Assembly (NCBI RefSeq): GCF_003122365.1
Contig: NZ_CP029254.1
Coordinates: 6,822,001 to 6,886,000 of the forward strand
DNA: 64,000 bases
Source: Streptomyces spongiicola
GTDB lineage: Bacteria > Actinomycetota > Actinomycetes > Streptomycetales > Streptomycetaceae
Reading direction: 5' to 3'
Positions 58,071-64,000 of the stretch are shown piece after piece (position 1 is the stretch's first letter; each line of letters opens with the position of its first letter). The notes under the pieces are model-generated. The model saw only the letters and a list, made by a program, of their open reading frames with translations, was not told where the DNA came from and ran no database searches. The position numbers and the translations under genes are program-made.

Positions 58071-58487
58071 ATGACCGAACCGACCACCGCACACTCCAAG
58101 CGCTACTTCGCCTGGGCCGGAGGCCTGACGATGTTCGCCGGAGTGGTCCTGATCATCGCCGGATTCCTGGACTTCTTCCGCGGAATCATGGGCATCGCCA
58201 ACGACGACGTGTTCGTCGCGACGCCCGGCTACGTCTTCCGGTTCGACCTCACCGCATGGGGCTGGCTGCATCTGATCTTCGGGATCGTCGCAGTCGCGGC
58301 CGGTTTCGCCCTCTTCAAGGGCGCCCTGTGGGCGCGGATCCTCGGCATCGCCCTGGCCGGGGTGCTGCTGGTCGTCAACTTCCTCTCCCTGCCGTACTAC
58401 CCGCTGTGGTCCCTGGTCGCGATCGCCCTCTACATCGCGATCATCTGGGCCCTGTGCGTCGGACGGTCGGAGGAGGAGAAGATCTGA
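58071..58487 (+). CDS. Small four-helix membrane protein (DUF7144-like)
   Basis: Protein of 138 residues with four hydrophobic segments (GLTMFAGVVLIIAGFLDFFR, GWLHLIFGIVAVAAGFALFK, ILGIALAGVLLVVNFLSLPY, LWSLVAIALYIAIIWALC) and a soluble loop after the first. This pattern is common in actinobacterial DUF7144-type proteins of unknown function. A GAGGGGACATC lies before the ATG. Confidence 0.88.
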   Translation: MTEPTTAHSKRYFAWAGGLTMFAGVVLIIAGFLDFFRGIMGIANDDVFVATPGYVFRFDLTAWGWLHLIFGIVAVAAGFALFKGALWARILGIALAGVLLVVNFLSLPYYPLWSLVAIALYIAIIWALCVGRSEEEKI

Positions 58488-59012
58488 CGCTCCGCCGGTC
58501 CGCCGGTCCGCCGGTCCGCTGGTCCGCCGGTCCGCTGGTCCGCCGGTCCGGCGGACCGCCCGCGGTTGCCTCCGGCGCCCGCGGCAGCACGGCGGCTGTG
58601 CAGCGAGGACCGCCAGGACCGGCAGGACCGGCAGGACCGCCAGGGCCGTCCGGGCCGTCCGGGCCACCGGGCCACCGGTCCACCGGGCGGTCCTCACGGT
58701 TCTCACGGTTCTCGCGGACACCGACAGCGGCCGGGGCAGCGCTTCCACCGGCCGAGCGGGGGCCGGTCCCCGTGCCAGTCGGCCCGGTCGGTGAGCGCCA
58801 CCGAGGGACGGGGCGTGGGCGCCGCCCGCCCCAGGACTCCCGCGGGCGGTACGCCGGTTCCCGGTACGCCGGTGTCCGGTGCCCGGTATGCCGGCGCCTG
58901 GCCCGGTATGCCGGTGCCGCCGGCGACCGGCGACCGTCCGGGTCGTGCCCACGCGCACTCGGACAGGCGCGCACAGCGCGCGCGAGCAGGGGGCCCGGGC
59001 TGCAATGGACGG
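58488..59012. repeat. Tandem repeats upstream of the osmolyte transporter
   Basis: Positions 58492-58550 are CGCCGGTCC/CGCTGGTCC 9-bp units. CCGGCAGGACCGGCAGGACC occurs near 58619-58640, and GGTACGCCGGTTCCC/GGTATGCCGGTG units near 58850-58920. No gene is supported. The promoter of the transporter operon must be here but was not found. Confidence 0.7.
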
Positions 59013-59702
59013 GTGACGCCGACTCCCGACGACTGCCTCACACGCAACGAGTGGATCTGCGGCGCCTACCTCTCCAGCCGCCGCGAGATCCTCTGGGACG
59101 CCACTCTCCAGCACCTCCAGCTGACGTTCGTCTCCGTGGCCCTGGGACTGCTCGTCGCCGTGCCCCTCGCCGTGGCTGCCTGCGGCCGGCGCTGGGCCGC
59201 CGGCCCCGTGCTCGGGCTGACGACGATCCTCTACACGATCCCGTCCCTGGCGATGTTCTCGATACTGCTTCCGGTGTACGGGCTGTCCGCCTCGCTCGTC
59301 ATCGCCGGACTCGTGCTGTACTCCCTCACCCTGCTGGTCCGCAACATCCTCGCGGGACTCCGTGCCGTCCCCGCCGAGACCCGGCAGGCCGCGCGCGGCA
59401 TGGGTTACGGGCCGGCGCGGCAGCTCCTGGCCGTCGAGCTGCCGCTGGCCCTGCCGGCCGCGATGGCCGGGCTGAGGATCGCCACCGTGTCCGCCGTATC
59501 ACTGGTCACCATCGGCGCGATCGTCGGCTTCGGCGGGCTGGGCAACCTCATCTACTCGGGAATGAACACCTACTTCAGGGCGCAGGTGCTGACGGCCTCG
59601 GTGCTCTGCGTGCTCATCGCCGTGGCCGCCGACATCGCCCTGCTGGGCGTCCAGCGGGCGCTCACCCCGTGGACGCGGCCGTCACGGCGGGCCGCCGCGT
59701 GA
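59013..59702 (+). CDS. Osmolyte ABC transporter permease 1 (OpuC/ProW type)
   Basis: Inner-membrane permease of 229 residues for glycine betaine/choline/proline-type osmolytes. About five to six helices are visible, with the BPD_transp_1 coupling loop ARGMGYGPARQLLAVELPLA and the family segment TIPSLAMFSILLPVYG. The N terminus (TPTPDDCLTRNEWICGAYLS) resembles OpuC-type permeases with a short periplasmic start. GTG at 59013 is the only fitting start. The stop overlaps the next gene (GTGA). Confidence 0.92.
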   Translation: MTPTPDDCLTRNEWICGAYLSSRREILWDATLQHLQLTFVSVALGLLVAVPLAVAACGRRWAAGPVLGLTTILYTIPSLAMFSILLPVYGLSASLVIAGLVLYSLTLLVRNILAGLRAVPAETRQAARGMGYGPARQLLAVELPLALPAAMAGLRIATVSAVSLVTIGAIVGFGGLGNLIYSGMNTYFRAQVLTASVLCVLIAVAADIALLGVQRALTPWTRPSRRAAA

Positions 59703-60373
59703 ACACGCTCGCCCAGACCTGGGACTGGCTGACCAGCTCCGCCAACTGGTCGGGCCAGGACGGTGTGTGGCGCCGCCTCGGCCAGCACCTCTACCTCACA
59801 TCGGTCTGTCTGGCGATCAGTTGCGCGATCGCCCTCCCCGTGGCCCTCGTACTCGGCCACCTCGGCAGGGGCGGGGCCCTCGCCGTCAACATCTCCAACG
59901 CGGGCCGGGCCGTACCGACCTTCGCGGTCCTCGTCCTGCTGCTGCTCAGCCCGATCGGTACGTGGGGCGACTGGCCCACCATCGTCGCGCTGGTGCTGTT
60001 CGCCGTGCCGCCGCTGCTGACCAACGCCTACGTCGGCATGCGCGGTGTGGACCGGGACGTGGTGCGCGCCGCGCGGGGGATGGGCATGACCGGCCCCCAG
60101 ACACTGCTCGGCGTCGAACTCCCGCTGGCGGCGCCGCTCGTCCTGACGGGACTGCGGACCGCGGCCGTCCAGCTCGTGGCCACCGCGACCGTCGCGGCGC
60201 TGGCGGGTGGCGGCGGGCTGGGCCGCGTCATCACGGCGGGCTTCCAGCTCGCCTCCACCCCGCAGGTGGTCGCCGGCGCGGTGCTCGTCGCCGCCCTCGC
60301 GCTGCTGGTGGAGGGGGTCTTCGTGGCCGCTGAACGGTACGCGCCCAGGTGGGCCGGGAGGCCGGCGGCATGA
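59699..60373 (+). CDS. Osmolyte ABC transporter permease 2 (OpuC/ProW type)
   Basis: Second permease of the heteromeric transporter, 224 residues, with helices such as LYLTSVCLAISCAIALPVAL and TFAVLVLLLLSPIG, and the coupling loop AARGMGMTGPQTLLGVELPL. It starts with GTG in GTGA and ends in ATGA with the lipoprotein gene, so the three genes are translationally coupled. Confidence 0.92.
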   Translation: MNTLAQTWDWLTSSANWSGQDGVWRRLGQHLYLTSVCLAISCAIALPVALVLGHLGRGGALAVNISNAGRAVPTFAVLVLLLLSPIGTWGDWPTIVALVLFAVPPLLTNAYVGMRGVDRDVVRAARGMGMTGPQTLLGVELPLAAPLVLTGLRTAAVQLVATATVAALAGGGGLGRVITAGFQLASTPQVVAGAVLVAALALLVEGVFVAAERYAPRWAGRPAA

Positions 60374-61428
60374 GGCCCCTCCCCGCCCTCCGCATCCTCC
60401 CCGCCCTCCGCGCCCTCCGCGCCCTCCGCGCCCTCCGCGCCCTGTGCGCCCTCCGCGCCCTGTGCACCGTCCCCGCCCTTCGCGCACTCCTCCGCGTACT
60501 CCTCTGCGCCACCCTGCCGGTCCTGGTGGCCGCCTGTGCCACCGGGCCCTCCCTGGAGGACCGGGGACGGGTGACCGCTCCGCCCGGGGACAGCAGGCAC
60601 CTGACGATCGGATCCGCCGGCTTCACCGAGAGCGATCTGCTCGCCCGGATGTACTCCCTGCTGCTCGAACATGCCGGGTACCGCACGAAGGTCATCTCCG
60701 TCTCCAACCGGGAGATCTACGAACCCGCCCTGGAGAGCGGGCAGATCGACGTGGTCCCCGAGTACGCGGCCACCTTCGCCGACTGGCTGAACGCCAGGAC
60801 CCACGGCCCCGGCGCGCCGCCCGTCGGCTCGCCAGATCTCCGCGCCACCGTGCGCGCACTGCGCTCGCTCGCCGAACCGCGCGGACTGACGGTCCTCGAC
60901 CCGGGCCGGGCCGTCGACCAGAACGCCTTCGCCGTCACCGGGGAGTTCGCCCGTGCCCACCATCTGCGGACCCTCAGCGACCTGGGTAGGTCCGGGATCC
61001 CCGTGCGGCTGGCGGCCGGTGACGAATGCGTCCGGCGGCCGTACTGCGCGCCCGGGCTGGAGAAGACCTACGGCATCCGTATCAGCGGGATCGACCCCAA
61101 GGGCGTCGGTACCACACAGGCCAAACAGGCCGTTCGGTCCGGCCGTGACCAACTGGTCCTCACCACCACCACCGACGCCACCCTCGACGAGTTCGGTCTG
61201 GTGATCCTGGAGGACGACAAGCACCTCCAGAACGCCGACTACATCGTCCCCGTCGTCAACCGGTCGCGGGCCGGCGGCCCTGCGGTCACAAAGGCCCTCG
61301 GCAGGCTGAACACGGTCCTCACCACGCAGGACCTCTCCCGGCTCAACGAGCGGGTCGACAGCTGGCGCAGGCTGCCCGAGGACGTCGCGCGGCAGTACCT
61401 GCGCTCCAAGGGCCTGCTCCCGGAGTGA
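60370..61428 (+). CDS. Osmolyte-binding lipoprotein (OpuAC/OsmX-like SBP)
   Basis: Substrate-binding protein of 352 residues with an OpuAC domain (about 75-345): ITIG-like start LTIGSAGFTESDLLARMYS, QIDVVPEYAATFADWL, and a C-terminal NADYIVPVVNRSRAGG. The lipobox is LVAAC (Cys near residue 59). The signal peptide is about 25 residues longer than normal because RALRALRALRAL-type codons are encoded by 9-bp GCCCTCCGC repeats at 60385-60450. The ATG at 60370 overlaps the permease stop. Export may be affected by the long basic n-region. Confidence 0.92.
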   Translation: MRPLPALRILPALRALRALRALRALCALRALCTVPALRALLRVLLCATLPVLVAACATGPSLEDRGRVTAPPGDSRHLTIGSAGFTESDLLARMYSLLLEHAGYRTKVISVSNREIYEPALESGQIDVVPEYAATFADWLNARTHGPGAPPVGSPDLRATVRALRSLAEPRGLTVLDPGRAVDQNAFAVTGEFARAHHLRTLSDLGRSGIPVRLAAGDECVRRPYCAPGLEKTYGIRISGIDPKGVGTTQAKQAVRSGRDQLVLTTTTDATLDEFGLVILEDDKHLQNADYIVPVVNRSRAGGPAVTKALGRLNTVLTTQDLSRLNERVDSWRRLPEDVARQYLRSKGLLPE

Positions 61429-61661
61429 GACCCGGACGGGAGTCACCCAGGACCGGTACTTACCGGCACTTACCCGTACGGACCAGTGCGGAGAGGTACG
61501 GGCCGGTACGGAGAGGCCTGGACCGGTATGGAGCGGTACGGAGATGCCCGGAGCGGTACGGAGAGGTGGGGAGCGGTACGGAGAGGTGGGGCGGTGCGGA
61601 GAGGCGGGGAGGGTCCCGGGTGCGGCGCGGGTGCGGCCCGGGCGGACGGTCCACGGGCGGC
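61429..61661. repeat. Convergent intergenic GGTACGGAGAGG repeats
   Basis: Positions 61490-61600 are imperfect copies of GGTACGGAGAGGTGGGGAGC. The region separates the binding-protein gene from the convergent ATPase gene. No terminator hairpin was evident. Confidence 0.75.
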
Positions 61662-62825
61662 TCACACGTCCGCCACGGACTCGAACTCCACCTGGTCCCT
61701 GCCCACCCCCAGGGCCTCGGCACCCACTGAACGGCGCAGTGCCTCGTGGAGCTTCGCCGGGGTCAGCACCCCCGCGAACCGCTCCCCGTCCACCACCGCC
61801 ACCCATCCGGCGTCGTGCTGGAGCATCTCGCCGAAGGCACGCTTCAGCGGAGCCCCCAGCGGTACCCACGCCTCCATCCGACAGGTCAGGTCGCCGACCG
61901 TGCCCCGGTCACCGGCCAGGGCCAGGGACTCGGCGGACACCCAGCCGTGCAGGTCCCCAGCGGCGTTGAGCACGACCGCCCAGCGGGCGTCCGCGGCACG
62001 CAGCCGGGCCGCCGCGACGCCGGCCGGTTCGTCCGGGCGCGCCACCGGGGGCTGCTCCAGGGAGTCCTCGTCGATCTCGGTCACCGAGAGCCGCTTCAGC
62101 CCCCGGTCCGCCCCCACGAAGCGTGCCACGTAGTCGGTCGCGGGGGCGCCGAGCACCGCGCCTGGAGTGCCGAACTGCTCGATACGGCCGTGTCCGTACA
62201 CGGCGATGCGATCGCCCATCCGCACCGCCTCCTCCAGGTCGTGGGTGACGAGCAGCACGGTCTTGCGGACGGTCGCCTGAAGGTTCAGGAACTCGTTCTG
62301 AAGGCGTTCCCGGACGACGGGGTCGACGGCGCCGAACGGCTCGTCCATCAGAAGGACGGGAGGATCGGCCGCCAGCGCCCGGGCCACCCCGACCCGCTGG
62401 CGCTGGCCGCCCGAGAGCTGCTCGGGATAGCGGTCCCCGTAGGTCTTCGGATCCAGGCCCACCAGGTCGAGGAGTTCCGCGGCCCGGGCCCGGGCCCTGC
62501 GCCGCTTCCAGCCCAGCAGGGACGGCACGGTCGCGGTGTTGTCGAGGACCGTCCGGTGCGGGAAGAGGCCGACCTGCTGGATGACGTAGCCGATGCGGCG
62601 GCGCAGCCGCACCGGGTCGACCCGGGAGACGTCCTCGCCGCCCACCAGGATCCTCCCGGACGTGGGTTCGATCAGCCGGTTGACCATCATCATCGTGGTC
62701 GTCTTACCGCAGCCCGACGGGCCGACGAGCGTGACCAGTTCCCCCTCGGCGACCTCGAAGGACAGCCCGTCCACGGCGGTCGTCCCGTCCGGGTAGACCT
62801 TGCAGACCTCCTCGAACCGGATCAT
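61662..62825 (-). CDS. Osmolyte ABC transporter ATPase with CBS domains (ProV/OpuCA type)
   Basis: ATPase subunit of 387 residues. Walker A is GPSGCGKTT (about residue 35), the signature LSGGQRQRVGVARAL, Walker B PVLLMDEPFGAVDP, and the H-loop LLVTHDLEEAVRMGD. After about 250 residues a CBS-pair region follows (AADARWAVVLNAAGDLHGWV, HDAGWVAVVDGERFAGVL), which in OpuA-type transporters senses ionic strength or c-di-AMP. It is the only ATPase gene beside the permeases, but is on the opposite strand and convergent, so it has its own promoter. Confidence 0.93.
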   Translation of the reverse strand: MIRFEEVCKVYPDGTTAVDGLSFEVAEGELVTLVGPSGCGKTTTMMMVNRLIEPTSGRILVGGEDVSRVDPVRLRRRIGYVIQQVGLFPHRTVLDNTATVPSLLGWKRRRARARAAELLDLVGLDPKTYGDRYPEQLSGGQRQRVGVARALAADPPVLLMDEPFGAVDPVVRERLQNEFLNLQATVRKTVLLVTHDLEEAVRMGDRIAVYGHGRIEQFGTPGAVLGAPATDYVARFVGADRGLKRLSVTEIDEDSLEQPPVARPDEPAGVAAARLRAADARWAVVLNAAGDLHGWVSAESLALAGDRGTVGDLTCRMEAWVPLGAPLKRAFGEMLQHDAGWVAVVDGERFAGVLTPAKLHEALRRSVGAEALGVGRDQVEFESVADV

Positions 62826-63220
62826 GCGTCCACGCTAGGCGCGCGGCGCGCGGGACGCACATGGGACCGGCCCCCGGAATCCGGCACCTCTCGTGTTTCC
62901 GGCACCTCTCGTGTTTCCGGCACCTCTCGCGTTTCGGGCCCCACCGGCGCTTCCGGAACTTCTGGCACCTCCGGCGCTTCTGGCGTTTCCGGCGCTTCCG
63001 GCACCCGAATCCGGCGGCCCGGTCCGGCACCGTACCGGGCGGCCCGGTGCACCTGAGGGGCGGCCCCGGCCGGCTGATGCCCGGAGCGACCCCCGCCCGG
63101 CCGTGTGATGCGCTGCCCGCCGTGTGATGCGCTGCCCGCCGTGTGATGCGCTGCCCGGCTTTGTGGTGCACTGGGCGGGCGGGCAACGCACCATCGGCGA
63201 CCACACAGCAGGAGCGCGCA
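62826..63220. repeat. Divergent region with 18- and 19-bp tandem repeats
   Basis: Three CACCTCTCGTGTTTCCGG units lie at 62885-62938, then CTTCTGGC/CTTCCGGC variations to about 63000. At 63100-63160 about three GTGTGATGCGCTGCCCGCC units occur. Promoters for the ATPase and S33 peptidase genes should be in this gap. No gene is supported. Confidence 0.8.
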
Positions 63221-64000
63221 GTGACCAGCTACCGGCAGCCGGGCCTCGTCCTCACGGACCGCCACTTGACCGTTCCCCTGGACCACGCCGACCCCTCCGG
63301 GGAGCGGATAGCGCTCTACGGCCGCGAGATCGTCTCCAGCAGCCGCGCCGGGGCCGATCTGCCCTGGCTGGTGTACCTGGAGGGCGGGCCCGGCTTCGGT
63401 GCGCGGCGCTTCCCCGGCAAGCAGGCGTGGCTCGGACGCGCGGTGCAGGAGTTCCGCGTCCTCCTGCTCGACCAGCGCGGCACCGGACTGTCCTCGCCCG
63501 CCAACCGCCAGACCCTGCCCCTGCGCGGCGGCCCCGAGGAGCAGGCCCGCTACCTTTCGCACTTCCGTGCGGACAGCATCGTCCGGGACTGCGAGGCGGT
63601 GCGCGCACAGCTGACCGGCGGCGCGCGCTGGACGGTACTCGGCCAGAGCTTCGGCGGATTCTGCGCGACCCACTACCTCTCGACCGCGCCGGAGGGGCTG
63701 AAGGCGGTGCTGATCACCGGCGGACTGCCCTCGCTGGACGCGCGGGCCGAGGACGTCTACCGGGCGGCCTACCCCCGCGTCCAGCGAAGGAACGAAGCCC
63801 ACTACGCCCGCTACCCGCAGGACGTGGAGCGTGCCCGGCGCATCGCCGAGCACCTCGCGACCGGGCGGACCGTCCTGCCCGGCGGGTACGTCCTCACCCC
63901 TGCGGCGTTCCAGTCGCTGGGGAGCCGGCTCGGCACCGGCGACGGCAGCCACCAGCTCCACTACCTGCTGGAGAACGCCTTCGTCCGTACCGCCGACGGC
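63221..64000 (+). CDS. Alpha/beta-hydrolase, S33 prolyl aminopeptidase-like (3' partial)
   Basis: The frame is open to the window end, so only the first 260 codons are seen. GTG at 63221 follows CAGGAGCGCGCA. The product starts VTSYRQPGLVLTDRHLTVPL and has the oxyanion motif LEGGPGFG, the block LLLDQRGTGLSSPAN and the nucleophile elbow GQSFGGF, all typical of S33 proline iminopeptidases. The catalytic Asp and His would lie past the window end. It should release N-terminal proline or a similar residue from peptides in the cytoplasm. Confidence 0.9.
   Translation, partial: MTSYRQPGLVLTDRHLTVPLDHADPSGERIALYGREIVSSSRAGADLPWLVYLEGGPGFGARRFPGKQAWLGRAVQEFRVLLLDQRGTGLSSPANRQTLPLRGGPEEQARYLSHFRADSIVRDCEAVRAQLTGGARWTVLGQSFGGFCATHYLSTAPEGLKAVLITGGLPSLDARAEDVYRAAYPRVQRRNEAHYARYPQDVERARRIAEHLATGRTVLPGGYVLTPAAFQSLGSRLGTGDGSHQLHYLLENAFVRTADG

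Overview
The window is a very GC-rich (roughly 70-75%) actinomycete chromosome segment, almost certainly from Streptomyces or a close relative. The reasons are codon use, GTG/TTG starts with four-base overlaps, many SpoIIE-type phosphatases, F420-dependent and MutAB genes, and a LuxR/MalT-type regulator. No rRNA or tRNA gene was recognised. The first and last genes are cut by the window edges.

Positions 1-16,330 hold a RiPP cluster of the azole/dehydroamino-acid type. In order they are a YcaO cyclodehydratase (5' end missing), a double-domain SagB dehydrogenase, a LanB glutamylation protein, a split-off SpaB_C elimination protein, an M50 membrane peptidase with a leader-binding-like N terminus, an ABC exporter pair and a second YcaO with a zinc-cysteine leader-binding domain. 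The precursor gene is a 58-codon reading frame on the opposite strand (13171-13347). Its last 21 residues are all Ser, Thr or Cys except the final Ala. A divergently transcribed M20 amidohydrolase, an 85-residue protein and a LuxR-type regulator close the cluster. No pyridine synthase (TclM type) is in the window, so the product is either a linear dehydrated azole peptide (goadsporin-like logic) or a thiopeptide whose cyclase lies upstream of position 1.

Positions 16,700-28,700 carry a flavodoxin-like pseudogene, a DUF4142 protein, two SpoIIE-type phosphatases, a poly-HAMP hybrid histidine kinase containing a perfect 276-bp repeat, a DUF4235 protein and a STAS protein. This looks like a stress-signalling region. 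Positions 29,000-45,900 hold an LLM F420 oxidoreductase with a three-unit CRISPR-like array just downstream, a secreted PHB-depolymerase-type esterase, a K+/H+ antiporter pair, an MscS channel, a secreted lytic transglycosylase, a PadR regulator, a membrane-anchored S1 protease, an amidase, a SixA-like phosphatase and a membrane protein. Positions 46,000-51,280 are the mutA-mutB-meaB methylmalonyl-CoA mutase operon. Positions 51,800-64,000 hold a lipid kinase, a MalT-like regulator, small membrane proteins, an OpuC/ProU-type osmolyte ABC transporter whose ATPase gene is convergent, and a partial S33 peptidase.

The most striking property across the whole window is the number of short tandem repeats (units of about 9-40 bp). 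They fill most intergenic gaps and occur in frame inside genes: the MutB N terminus, a lipoprotein signal peptide, a pre-signal extension, and linkers in the RiPP enzymes. Two recognisable pseudogenes are broken by out-of-frame short tandem duplications.
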